Assembly (NCBI GenBank): GCA_016785225.1
Contig: JAFBJZ010000616.1
Location: 2,283,001-2,347,000 of the forward strand
Source: Psettodes erumei
Lineage: Eukaryota; Chordata; Actinopteri; Pleuronectiformes; Psettodidae
Reading direction: 5' to 3'
DNA length: 64,000 nucleotides
The first letter of the stretch is position 1. Each line of letters opens with the position of its first letter. A program made the translations under genes and the position numbers. Positions 41,501-49,680 of the stretch are shown one piece after another. Under the pieces are notes generated by a model. That model worked only from the letters and a program-made list of their open reading frames with translations. It was not told where the DNA came from and ran no database searches.

Positions 41501-44500
41501 CAGCTGCTACTGGAGTGTTTAGAAAGACTGCCAGAATCATGCTACCTCATTAACTGGATTTTCCCCAGTCCAGCAATTGGCTGCTGTCTATAACACATGC
41601 AACGCATACTTCTGAGGCTCCCCATAAAAGCTTCTTTTTAGAATTTGTCTCCAGTGCCATGTAGAGCCTCTTCAGACGGAAAGTTAAGTAACCCACTTTG
41701 ATAACGCCTCCTGAAAGGGAGGACGTGAGGCAAGAAAAGCCCGGAGTTTTGAGCAGACCATCAGCGTTGATATGGTCGATATTACAGCAGCGAACAGAAC
41801 AGTGAATGTCAGAGTACTGAGTGGTAAATTTATCCGAGTGATGGATTGGAAATCTGCTGTGCCAAAAACTGGAGCAACAAATGCAGAGGCCTGACCTTTC
41901 ACTCACCTGTCTTTTCCCGTCTCCTTCTTGAAGACCATGTCGCAGTAGTTCATCCTGTCCTCTGTGGTGACGTAGATGCGAGCGTGAGGGTAGTTGTCTG
42001 CAGCCTGTCGCAGCATGTTGTACACAATGCCCTTCCCATCCTTCCTCATGTTGCGCAGCGGCCCCCACACAACGTAGATGGTGTCGTTGCCCTGCCCAAA
42101 GAAGTGCTGGGGCTTCTGCAGCAGCAGGGGCACGCTGGTGTGGGACACGACCCGCAGCGTGGTCCGCCGGCCCACGTCGTGCTCAAATCCGTGAGTTGGC
42201 GCATTGTTCATCCGCCAGATGCAGGGAGAGCGATCGATCTGTGGGCCGGCAGCCTGCCCCAACATCTGGCCAGAGCTGGACACGATGCTGCAGAGCTCAC
42301 AGTGCAGCTTCAGGGGCTGGGGGAGAGGAAGGCCAGACAAGGCGAGCTGATTTATACTGTATAGCACCTTTCAGACAAAGCAGTCCATAATGCTTGACAG
42401 ATGCATAGAATACATTAAACATAAGACAATAAGATAGTTATATCTCATTTTTTGCCTGTCCTCATCTTTACTCTTTATTCTACTCTATTTTCTTTCTTTA
42501 TTTCCAGCATTCTGCAATGTAAAGTTAGAGGTCAGAGTCAACAAAAACAAGTTTCAAGTCAATAGACAGAATTTTGAGTTAGGTCTTCAGTATTTCAGGG
42601 TAAATCTATTCATGTTTACAAACTTATAGAGACAAGTCCAAGTCAAGTCTCAAGTCAGTCAAGACAAGTCCAGGTCAATTGTCAAATCAGTTTCGATAAG
42701 TCAAGGTCAACTCTCTAGACAAACGAGACTAGTTAAGTTTAAGAGTCAAAAGTCTCCTTTAACCAGCCAGATCAATCCAGGCTAATCCAAGTCAAGTCTC
42801 AAATAAGATAAAAATACATTTAAAGCTCAAGTCTATCAGAGTGCGTCTCAAGTCTCTTTGTGTCTTTAACAAAGACAAATCCAAATCTCAAGTCAAAGTC
42901 AATTTAGAGATACTCAGGTCAAGTCTCATGTAATTTGAGAGTTACATCTGAGTTAAAGTTAAAGTTTCAAGTCTTGAGGTTACAGAGACAGTAAGTAACC
43001 TTTAACATGTATCAACCTGAGCAGGTCTGTTGTCCAGCTCACACAACCAGGGCACAAAAAACATATGTCATTAGAGCAGAGGCTCTAGGGAAAGATAGGA
43101 ATCCCATTAAGACCTTGACTGCTGAAGTGATCTGGCAACTGTTTTAAAGCATGTTTAGCTCTTGTATTTTAATTTAACTCCATCCAATTTTAATTTAATT
43201 AAGCTTTTCTTTTTTATAATGAATGTTAACCTCTGAGTGTGGTTTTCCTCTAAAATATACTGCATCTCATTTTGTAATTTTTATCTTATGATTAGTTATA
43301 CTTTGTGATATTCCTTATATGTAGGCAATAATATTAAAGTGAGGTTCTGGCAAGCTATTCGTGTCATCCGAACATAAAATCAAATGCATTTGGTGATTAT
43401 GAATAAAACATATTCATCAGGGTTATACAGCCCTGTATAATTTTCTTTTATTCCCTAAGATTGATGTCACTGTGCCCTGAACTAACATTGATTAAGTTAA
43501 TTGAACACGGGACCTCGGAGTTATAACGAGAGAGACTTACTGCCACAGCGCAGAGCAGAGAAGCAAGGAAGTTGCGTCATTTATCTTACTGTATATTTTT
43601 TGTATTTCTTTTATACTTTACTGGAGCACAGGGATTTGTAATGAATCCTCAATAATAGCTCTTAGCTCCGCTTTGCCAAGGGAGGAAGAAAGCCTCTGAA
43701 TCTGAAATGAGAGATTCGCCTAATTGAAGCTAATATGCTTGGTTTGTTTTGATGAGATTAAACTTACTTAAGTGAATGAAGGCAAGGAAAAGTTCGAAAA
43801 GAGAAAGCATTGTGTCATGACTAAGCCCTGTTTGATCAATTGCTTAATGGAGAATCATTGTAATGTCACTGGTTTGAATGCAAATTGTGTTTGTGTGTTG
43901 TCTCTTTACTCAGAGAATGTGTAACTCTCCCTTACACAAGACAATCCACTAAATTCTGGTACAACTACTTGGCTTATCAGCACTCGTATCATGCTCGCGA
44001 TGTCACAACTGCGTAGAAAAGAAATCATACTTAAACTGTTGATTTTTTTCTTTTCTTATGTGACAGAATTCTTACTGAATCTCTCCAACAAGAACTACAT
44101 GCTACTTCTTTTTCTCCCATGGATGGATTCAGTCATGGGTCAACAAATGATCCCTGGACCGGGGCTAGTTGCTCTCCATTTACTGGGTGCTTGAGACACA
44201 CATCACAGCAGCCTTGAGCCGCCAGCGGCTCGTCCATCATCGCTCCTCTCTCCCCCCCGGCCCATCTCATAACTCCATCACGCCTCTCGGCACACACAGA
44301 TCGGCTGAGAGGTCTAACTGCATGTGAGACACATGGGTTTGTGACTGGAAAACCCCACGTCTGAGGACCCCCTGAGGAAAGCACGCATGACTGTCATGAT
44401 GGAGCTCCTCAGTGAGAAGACTGAGGTTGTACACCAACTGTATCAAGAGGAGTACGGTGTATTACTATGGTTCATTCACAGAAAAAAAAACAGCAGTCAT

Positions 44501-47500
44501 CTGAATAGTTTAGTCACAAAAATGAAAACGACAATGAAAATTATTAACTTCCCATGAATGGTAATCACATTAGCATGGGTTGAGGAAGTGTATAAAACCT
44601 TCATCTAATGACCGGAAACCCTGCTGGAGCATTTTTATTTAGTGTACACCGTGGGACTGGAATGTAGCTCCCGACAAACCCATGAATATTTCATCCTGTG
44701 AATCAATAAAATGTTATGGCCTCTCCCTCCACTCAACTGTGATTCACATTTCAGATTCATGTTCACGACGCGGCCGTTGCAGCGTGGCGTACCGTAATCG
44801 CAAACAGAGAGCACTTTGATAATCCCAATAAATTTGGCGCTCTCTGATGAGCACAAAATCACCCAGCAAAGCCTCAGATTTTAATGCATGAGTGTGTTAA
44901 AAAATGAAGTGGGTTATTTAAAAAAAAAAAAAAAAAGGCAGGCTTAATTCCGGGGACGCGGTCTTCATTAAATCACAGCACTGGGATGTGAACTTAACCT
45001 TGACGTTCATTAAAATGCTCTAAACACGATTAATTAATAAGCGATAATTATTACATTAACATGCCAAGTCCGAGAGTAGGATGCCTCCCTGTGACTTGAG
45101 AAATGTTTCTGCTTAAAAATTCATTGATTAGCTGTAACTGTCTGCATAGTGAAGAGTTATTTATTCCAAATGGTCCTCTTGGGGCACGCACATTATACTA
45201 AACAAGAAAAATATAGTTTATGTGTGAAATGCCATTTCAGAAAACTAATGGTGAAAAAATATTTTTTAAAAAGCTGAGCTTCTAAGCATGCTAGCAGCAT
45301 GGCTGGTCAATTTTTGGCTTGGTCCAGGTCCAGATCTAAATATCACCACAGGGATTAGATTAATGAATATTTATAACCAGCAACTGCTAGAAGCAAATGT
45401 TGTTACTTGCTAATATATCACCCATTTATATGAGGTAAATATGGTGGACATATCTGAACTGACACTTGATCAAAACACTGTTTAATAATGATATAAAGTG
45501 AGACATAAAACGACACATATTGAAAATGTCATTTGAACCAAAGAGCAGTCTGACAGGCGGTCATTCTAATCTGCATGACTATGAATTATGAAACAAACAC
45601 ACACTCACTGGTCACTTCATTAAATCCACTCTTACAATCTAATGTGGTCCAATTCAAAAATGCCTTTACAAAGAATAATGTTTTCTAATACTGTGTCCAC
45701 ATCATTTCTATACAGAAAGAGGAGAGGAAGAGCTGCAGTCAGTATAATGTGCTCCAGTACAGCATCATGACTTCACTAATAAACATCAAGTAGAACGATG
45801 ATGAACCTTTCTGACAGCGTCAACACAAACTGAAACATTAGAAAGTCCAAGTCATGGCAGTGATGTTGCATTGGATTGTGTAACACTGTACAAGTGGAGC
45901 TCATGAAGTGGACAGTGAGTAAGTGTCATCATGTATCCATGCATAAATTAAAAAAAAAAAGTTGCCTTTTGATTTTCCAATTTGGGTCGTATATAATTTG
46001 GCCCCTCCATTAAAACTTTGTCTTGGAATTTTCTCTCAAACAGTTTAATGCTTTTGATCAGAGGACACTACAGATGCTTCCTTGCAACTGATTTACATAT
46101 CACTAAACCCTGTGCTGGCTGAGAAACTCCTCGAGATTTAAGGGTGCAACCAGATTTTGAAAATCGCAGTTTGAAACCAGCAAGAAGTTCATGAGAAGGG
46201 AGGAATTAACACAAACACATAATAATAGATACACAAACAGCTGCTGCAGCCCAATCTAGATCCAGAAGATTTCTCACTGAAATGATCCCAAAATAGATAC
46301 ACTTTCCCCACATGCTGGTTATTGTGTACATTTCAAAGGGCCTAATAAGTTTTCAGGTCTAAATGAAAATATTGAGTTTCTGTCTCCAGTCTGTGATAGA
46401 CCAGAGGCACGAATGTAAAGTGCCACAAGACAAATGTTTTCTATTTCTCCTGAAAAGCCGAGCGGGAACAATTTATCACACCTGGAGACAGACTCAATCA
46501 AATGAGGAAAATAAGGCCAACTATTCCCATGCTAGCGGGTTATGCATTATACATGCTCGCGAGAGGTTTATAACACCTCAAATGACACCTCGCTCTGGAT
46601 CAGGTAAGATTGCCTCACTGTCCGGGAGAAATATTACTGCTTCCTGAGGTGTTGCTGTGTGCTTAACAGAGGCTGACAGCTCATACGGCAGGATTTCTCT
46701 CCAGATGTAATCACTTAAGACACCCAGCATGAGAGTATCACCTTGACCGCACTTCCGTAATTCTGTCCGTCCGCTGTCAGAAATTTTAGGAGCATCACAC
46801 TGGGGCCAATCACTGCCTCTCCTGATTAGCTACAGAGAATTCACTGGTGGGGTGATTCAAGCCAAAAAAGAGGCCTAATTCTGCAGAAACTGCCAGTCTT
46901 GTCTTATGATTTACATAAATCACCATGAGGAGAGGGCAGTGATTTGAGCGGGCTCCTCTGGAGGCAGAGGGGGACGCAGACGTACAGATTGGTGTAAAAC
47001 GTGATTGCCTCTGGGCCCACGCTGTGCGGATGGAACTCTCCGGAGGCGGGAGACGACGCTCCACATTAATCTGCCAGTATCACCCTGGTGAATATGAGGC
47101 ACTTCTCACGAAGGACTAATGCATCCATCGCAACTTCAGCTCTTAGATCTATCGCTGCTCAGGCCGAAAGCACTATCCTTGTTCCACGTCGGCTGGGAGT
47201 GTTGCACGTGTCGCTGCAAGCCAAATATACAACACACACACGTACAGTATATGTATATATGCAATGTTCCTACAAGACTACTCAATATCCACCAGTACGA
47301 GCACAATTTCAGTTTTCGCCAGCTGCGTCCCCAAACAACAAACACACAGCTTGGTTTTTACATTTTGATGTGGTGGGAATTAAAAGGCTTTGATATTTCA
47401 ATTTCCATAAACTGTGCAGGGAATATACAGCACAGAGCTGTTTGAGGGAAGGATGAAGAATAGGATCACGGACAAGGGTGTTTGAAATTACAAAGGAATA

Positions 47501-48436
47501 ATGCACACAGGAGACATCAAACAGGCGTTTTCAGATCCATCACAGAAAACCCGATATAATAAAGTTTTTTGAAAAGTCCTCGAGGTGCTGTGCTTTTCAA
47601 TAAGCGCATCTGAATACACCTTCATTATTGTGGGGATGTTGCATGATGGAAGGTTAATGCTAATGGAGGTTTGTCGAATGTGAGTGCGGCATAGAAGAAA
47701 AGGTTACCTGTATATGACGTGAGATGCAATGCTGCCGCCTTAAAATGACAAACGTAAAAAAGGGTCATTGTAAAAAAAAAAAAAAAAAAGGTGTGTGTTT
47801 TTTTTAAAACAGCACATAAAACAATGTTAATATTGGCTTCCACAAGCATATTGGTGAAGGCGTGTGTCAATCAGCTGTCAGTCACTCTGTCTCCTACAAA
47901 TGACCAATGAAACGCTCCCACTATATCCACTGTCATCACTCATTCATCCTCATTTCTGGGTGAAATGTCCTAATGATACTCTATGAACATGGCAGTCACT
48001 CTACTTGAGAGGCTTCACTCAACCTGTCCCTGCTGTTTTTTATTCACACACGACAGTAAGTGTGTGATTACACACTAAAATAGCATGAGATTGTGCGTTA
48101 TGAAAGCAATTCCACGCAGCACGTTTAAGTCCCTATGTGTGTGATGGCCCTGCATTGACGTCATTGTCAAAACCTGTAACCTGTGCGCCTGCCCACGCGG
48201 GCTTTTTGTTGCGACACGTGTGCGCAATCACGCCCCCTCACCTTCTGTTTGGGGATGCTGACGTAGCCCAGGTGAGGCTTGAAGGCCTTGTACGGCTGCT
48301 TGGAGAACATCCAGTGGCTGCTGAACGTCTGGCCGAAGACGGGCTGCAGGAGGAAGTAGGGCTTCTCCGAGTAGTTCACCACCACCACGAACAGCGACAC
48401 CGCCACGATCAGACTGGTGGCGATCAGTGACTTCCT
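10510..48436 (-). CDS. st6galnac3: ST6GalNAc III: alpha-N-acetylgalactosaminide alpha-2,6-sialyltransferase 3 (5'-partial, four exons)
   Basis: The family transfers sialic acid from CMP-Neu5Ac in alpha-2,6 linkage to GalNAc of Neu5Ac-alpha-2,3-Gal-beta-1,3-GalNAc on O-glycans and gangliosides such as GM1b. It acts in the Golgi lumen as a type II membrane protein. The coding join is 48436-48242, 42316-41907, 12905-12798 and 10699-10510: 300 codons plus stop. In order it shows a membrane anchor, a stem, sialylmotif L, an internal Y-V-V-W-G-P-L-R-N-M-R-K-D-G block, sialylmotif S, motif III (HYYE) and motif VS (HRFITE). The M-N-N-A-P-T, S-H-T-S-V-P-L-L-L and I-N-D-T-Y-C signatures fit ST6GALNAC3 better than ST6GALNAC5. 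All splice sites are GT-AG, and no frameshift or premature stop is present, so the gene appears intact. Exon 1 was not found. The nearest alternative would be another ST6GALNAC3/5/6 paralogue. Confidence 0.95.
11094..11960. repeat. 20-bp direct repeats flanking an 827-bp segment
   Basis: ACTAAGGCTTCGAACGCCAT occurs exactly at 11094-11113 and again at 11941-11960, in the same orientation. The sequence is complex, so chance recurrence within 850 bp is very unlikely. The flanking bases outside and inside the repeats differ. It could be a long target-site duplication around an insertion, or two fragments of one dispersed repeat. The inside shows no recognisable coding capacity. Confidence 0.7.
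11112..11147. repeat. Perfect (AC)5(AT)6(GT)5 palindrome
   Basis: The order is AT, five AC, six AT, five GT, then AT, giving an exact 36-bp self-complementary sequence of alternating purine and pyrimidine. Such tracts form cruciforms, and the AC/GT parts can adopt Z-DNA. It lies directly next to one of the 20-bp direct repeats in intron 4. Confidence 0.85.
12798..12905 (-). CDS. st6galnac3: st6galnac3 exon 4 (sialylmotif S)
   Basis: The minus-strand acceptor GGCAG is followed by a G that completes the Arg codon (AG|G) begun in exon 3. The 108-bp exon reads I-Q-S-G-S-Y-L-S-T-G-W-F-T and runs to I-N-D-T-Y-C, ending AA before GTAAGA. S-G-S-Y-L-S-T-G-W-F-T-L through I-Y-G-M is sialylmotif S, which binds both donor and acceptor and contributes a conserved Cys (here M-D-M-C). 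N-D-T is a potential N-glycosylation site shared with mammalian ST6GALNAC3. Phase 2 at both ends. Confidence 0.96.
13780..13860 (+). repeat. Fragment of the AGCTGCAACGATTAATCG teleost repeat
   Basis: GATGCAGCTAACAATTATTTTCACT followed by a GATTATTTTCTTGATTGACT-like stretch matches the end of a very common teleost element that begins and ends with AGCTGCAACGATTA-type sequence. Related fragments occur near 30865, 32908, 51541, 60893 and 61932 in this window. Confidence 0.55.
14380..14769 (+). mobile_element. MITE-like non-autonomous DNA element
   Basis: It begins TGTTACATCCTGCC and ends TTCACTGTGACA, so its ends form a short imperfect terminal inverted repeat (TGTYACA). The interior is T/C-rich, with 'GTGTTTTCCCTTTACC' and 'TTGAGTTCCTGGCTTC' type text that I know from abundant teleost repeats. 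Its general build resembles the element at 29216-29647. No transposase is encoded. Confidence 0.45.
16835..17020 (+). repeat. Interspersed repeat fragment (copy 1 of a pair)
   Basis: Contains AAAAACAGAGCTAAAA and, further on, a CAAATCAATGTTAATGTTGC stretch. Both match in the same order with the segment at about 19092-19310, so the two are diverged copies of one dispersed repeat. Non-coding. Confidence 0.55.
17479..17524 (+). repeat. Interrupted (CA)n microsatellite
   Basis: CA repeats interrupted by CATA and CAGA units. Confidence 0.9.
19092..19310 (+). repeat. Interspersed repeat fragment (copy 2 of a pair)
   Basis: Starts with AAAACAGAGCTAAAA, followed by a poly-A run, then ACAAATTAATGCTAATGTGG, and later TGTTGGGTTTACAGCTTG and CCCCCAAATGGCC. 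The first two blocks are shared with 16835-17020. The arrangement matches a teleost repeat I recognise but cannot name. Confidence 0.55.
19903..19977. repeat. 75-bp near-perfect palindrome (30-bp perfect arms)
   Basis: The left arm (19903-19932) begins TACAGCCAGGTCAGC. The right arm (19948-19977) ends GCTGACCTGGCTGTA and is its exact reverse complement over 30 bp. The 15-bp centre is itself almost palindromic: CCTCAG-A-CTGAGG, with a single T/C mismatch at 19933/19947. A transcript of either strand would fold into a hairpin of about 36 bp. No open frame uses it. Confidence 0.9.
20636..20900 (+). repeat. Teleost repeat fragments with TTTATTAGGTACAC signature
   Basis: ATCAGTTTATTAGGTACAC and then TAATGCAGTCTAATACAACA mark a common fish element. 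A second same-strand partial match (AATAATAGGAACACCT, then GCATTGCAGTGCAACAGC) lies at about 20848-20890. The family is the same as the better-preserved element at 45604-45919. Confidence 0.55.
23330..23360. repeat. Inverted repeat, 13-bp perfect arms, 5-bp loop
   Basis: TGAGACTAATATA at 23330-23342 and TATATTAGTCTCA at 23348-23360 are exact reverse complements with TTATC between. No T-rich tail or gene end supports a terminator role, so it is recorded only as a hairpin. Confidence 0.8.
24565..24583 (+). repeat. (GCT)6 trinucleotide repeat
   Basis: Six GCT units in intron 3, non-coding here. Confidence 0.85.
25180..25310 (+). repeat. Teleost interspersed repeat fragment (CCAGTCTATCACAGGGC type)
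   Basis: CCATCTATCCATCTTGCTC, then GGAACCAATCCCAGCTGACA, then CCACCAGTCTATCACAGGGC is the left part of one of the commonest fish dispersed repeats. A longer copy sits at 34176-34495. Confidence 0.65.
26424..26440 (+). repeat. C17 homopolymer
   Basis: Run of 17 C followed by ACC triplets. Such runs are prone to length error in sequencing and assembly. Confidence 0.9.
28140..28500 (+). repeat. Teleost interspersed repeat (GCTAATCAGTARCTAAACACAAAGTA type)
   Basis: Blocks in order are ACATGCTAATGTATGCTAAT, CAGTAACTAAACACAAAGTA, CATTAGTTTAACAGGTATTTG and ATCAAATAGTTGATGAGATATTTCAGT (the last spans about 28436-28462). I recognise this order from a widespread teleost repeat. It is diverged and non-coding. 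Confidence 0.55.
29216..29647 (+). mobile_element. MITE-like element, 432 bp, with short terminal inverted repeats
   Basis: The left end TGTCATGG and right end CCACGACA are inverted repeats with one mismatch. The interior is rich in CTG/TTTG text such as TTTTTTGGATTCTGCCTCAG, as in abundant non-autonomous fish elements. No transposase frame is present and I could not see a convincing target-site duplication. Confidence 0.5.
30865..30995 (+). repeat. Internal fragment of the AGCTGCAACGATTA teleost repeat
   Basis: GGACAAAATACAAGATTTGA, then CTGGGAAACTTTGACTGACATTT and ATTGACCAACAATTAATTGA match the middle of the element whose fuller copy is at 61932-62384. Its ends are missing. Confidence 0.5.
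32524..32577 (+). repeat. (AC)27 microsatellite
   Basis: 54 bp of uninterrupted AC. A short frame through it that would encode a Thr-His run is an artefact of the repeat. Confidence 0.95.
32908..32970 (+). repeat. Short fragment of the AGCTGCAACGATTA teleost repeat
   Basis: GCAATTATTTTCCTGCTCGATTAATCTGATGATTG-like text (about 32906-32940) followed by TGTAGTCTAAAAAAATG matches the end of this family. Confidence 0.45.
34176..34495 (+). repeat. Teleost interspersed repeat, long copy (CCAGTCTGTCACAGGGC type)
   Basis: In order it shows GTCCATGCATTTTCCATACC, TCCCAGCTAACACTGGGCAG, CCACCAGTCTGTCACAGGGC-like text, CATTCACACTCATAGTCACA, AGGAGAACATACAAACTCCA and CTTGCTGTGAGGCAACAGTG. This is the canonical block order of the repeat also seen at 25180-25310. 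A 169-residue open frame (34071-34580) runs through it and has no protein-like character. Confidence 0.7.
36605..36720 (+). repeat. tRNA-derived SINE fragment with A and B boxes
   Basis: TAGCCAAATGG at 36618-36628 resembles a polymerase III A box. GGTTCACTTC at 36669-36678 resembles a B box, at a tRNA-like spacing. GCTGCAGTTGCTGCA follows. The text matches tRNA-related SINEs of fish; the far 3' tail is not clear. Confidence 0.5.
40282..40317 (+). repeat. (ATTCTG)6 hexanucleotide repeat
   Basis: Five exact ATTCTG units and one variant (ACTCTG). Confidence 0.9.
41907..42316 (-). CDS. st6galnac3: st6galnac3 exon 3 (sialylmotif L)
   Basis: The minus-strand acceptor CTCTCCCCCAG (AG at 42318-42317) opens a 410-bp exon. 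It starts P-L-K-L-H-C-E-L-C-S-I-V-S-S-S-G-Q-M and ends ...K-K-E-T-G-K-D plus AG of a split Arg codon, before GTGAGT. Residues about 6-52 are sialylmotif L, the CMP-sialic-acid-binding region: C-x2-C, S-S-G, I-D-R-S, R-M-N-N-A-P-T and D-V-G-R. A G-N-D-T sequon for N-glycosylation follows. The exon is visibly G+C-rich against its A+T-rich introns. It enters in phase 0 and leaves in phase 2. Confidence 0.97.
42526..42982 (+). repeat. Degenerate CAAGTC-type minisatellite
   Basis: Over about 450 bp the motifs CAAGTC, AAGTCAAGTC, CTCAAGTC and GTCAAG recur many times with substitutions and spacer bases, for example CCAAGTCAAGTCTCAA at two places. It looks like an old expanded tandem repeat. It starts about 210 bp upstream (gene sense) of exon 3. 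Confidence 0.7.
45604..45919. mobile_element. MITE-like element with about 23-45 bp imperfect terminal inverted repeats (316 bp)
   Basis: The left end CTCACTGGTCACTTCATT matches the reverse complement of the right end (CTCACTGTCCACTTCATG). Further in, ACAATCTAATG pairs with the inverted ACAATCCAATG near the other end. The signature belongs to the same teleost repeat as 20636-20900. No transposase is present. It is probably non-autonomous. Confidence 0.6.
48242..48436 (-). CDS. st6galnac3: st6galnac3 exon 2 (transmembrane anchor and stem)
   Basis: The minus-strand acceptor CCTCCACAG (AG at 48438-48437) opens 195 bases (65 codons) beginning R-K-S-L-I-A-T-S and ending G-Y-V-S-I-P-K-Q-K before GTGAGG. 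The hydrophobic run L-I-A-T-S-L-I-V-A-V-S-L-F-V-V-V-V after R-K is a type II signal anchor, which places the N-terminus in the cytoplasm and the catalytic domain in the Golgi lumen. The rest is the stem. The exon is phase 0 at both ends, and by my recollection of the mammalian protein the corresponding segment has the same length. The frame stays open upstream to an ATG at 48499-48497, which could be a shadow or an alternative start. Confidence 0.92.
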
Positions 48437-49399
48437 CTGTGGAGGGACAGAGAGCGCACTTAGGAGCCGGAGGAATCCCTGAACATCCCTGTTTTTCATT
48501 CCTTTATTGCCGATATTGTCTACATCAAGTTAATAGCTTGAGTTGAAGATTTAACAAAAAAGTAAGAGGTTTTCCAGCTGCATCATATATCTGCAGCTAC
48601 AGCTGACAAATACAGTACAGGCTGTTTTTCAGGAAACAGACTTTGTAAACATAATGACAATTATAGTATATAACAGCAAATACAAAATATAATGACCAGG
48701 CAAGCAGCTTGTATGTGACACTGTGCTTTGAAACACCATGAAACTTCAAAGAGCGATACTGTGAGCTGCCTGAAACCTGATGAAAAGCCATGTCGCAGGG
48801 CAAGCATCTTCCAATATGACTGAGCTTAAGAGAGGCAGGGCAGCGCAAACCTGATTTCACAAATTTGATGCTTACTGGTTATCTGAGTGACTGTTGTTGC
48901 CTTTCTGTCTCTCCGCTGACTTCTCATCAACAAAGTGTGTGAGCACAGAAGTGACCCATCTCTGTTTTTTTGTGAGTAAAAACTCGAGAGAATTTCATTT
49001 GATAAAATCCCAGAAGATCACCAGCGTCAGAAACACACAAACGAGCTCGTCTCCCACCAACCCAACAACATATCATGGTTACCAAGATCACTTTTCCCCC
49101 CATTCTGATGTTTACTGTCTCATGTTTAATTCCTTGCGTGGCTGCCACATGATTGGCTGATGATAGAAAAAGCAGGTGTGACGTGAGTTTACGTAACAAG
49201 CGTGAAACACGATGGGGAGGAAAGAACATCCCTCTGAGTAAAAAGCCCAGCTGTCCCTGAAGATTCATAAAAGTGCATCTCGCTTCGTTACCATCCGACC
49301 AGTGAGAAGACATCTCCGAAGCAGCAGAGTGGCTTCGTGACACGGTGGGAGGGCGGCGTTCAATTCAGTCAATATCTTGACACTAAACGATGGACTGCC

Positions 49400-49680
49400 G
49401 TGAAAGTGGCTGCAGATATTAAAGTGCTAGTTCAGGTTATTTTAAGTGGGTTTGTATGAGGTACTTATGTATCAGCAGTTAATTAGCTGCAGCAGAGTTT
49501 GGGCTGTGCACTTTGGGGAAGTAGAGAGGAGCCCAAACGAGATGCTGAGATATGAAATGCTGCACCCAGCTAAAGATATCCAATATCAGTTTAAGTCCAC
49601 TCTATTTGTAGAATATTTTGAACACTTTATCTTACCATCAAACAACCCTTTTCACTACAGTTTCACATTGCACTAATGTA
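49400..49680 (+). repeat. Teleost interspersed repeat (GTATGAGGTACTTAT type)
   Basis: TTAAGTGGGTTTGTATGAGG, TACTTATGTATCAGCAG, AGTTTGGGCTGTGCA and GGGGAAGTAGAGAGGAGCCC-like text follow the order of a common spiny-rayed fish repeat. Diverged and unnamed here. Confidence 0.45.

Larger units (their letters stand above)
12906..41906 (-). other. st6galnac3 intron 3 (29,001 bp, phase 2)
   Basis: Bounded by donor GTGAGT (41906-41901) and acceptor GGCAG (ending 12906). It is A+T-rich with no supported coding exon on either strand. It carries the repeats, hairpins and microsatellites listed separately. Between those, including about 21000-23300, 26500-28100, 37000-40200 and 40600-41900, I recognise nothing definite. 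Confidence 0.9.
42317..48241 (-). other. st6galnac3 intron 2 (5,925 bp, phase 0)
   Basis: Bounded by GTGAGG (donor, 48241-48236) and CTCTCCCCCAG (acceptor, ending 42317). It holds a decayed CAAGTC minisatellite near exon 3 and a terminal-inverted-repeat element at 45604-45919. The remainder, including 43000-45500 and 46000-48200, shows no recognised gene. Confidence 0.9.

Noticed and set aside
41550..42068. 172-residue minus-strand open frame overlapping exon 3
   Set aside because: It is a different frame from the sialyltransferase exon and continues past the exon 3 donor into the intron.
41846..42364. 172-residue plus-strand open frame opposite exon 3
   Set aside because: It is the antisense shadow of the G+C-rich exon, with no family resemblance.
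48775..48800. ATG-GCT-TTT-CAT-CAG before GTTTCA as st6galnac3 exon 1 on the minus strand
   Set aside because: The donor is poor and the peptide does not resemble the expected M-A-C-I-L-K. It could not be separated from chance.
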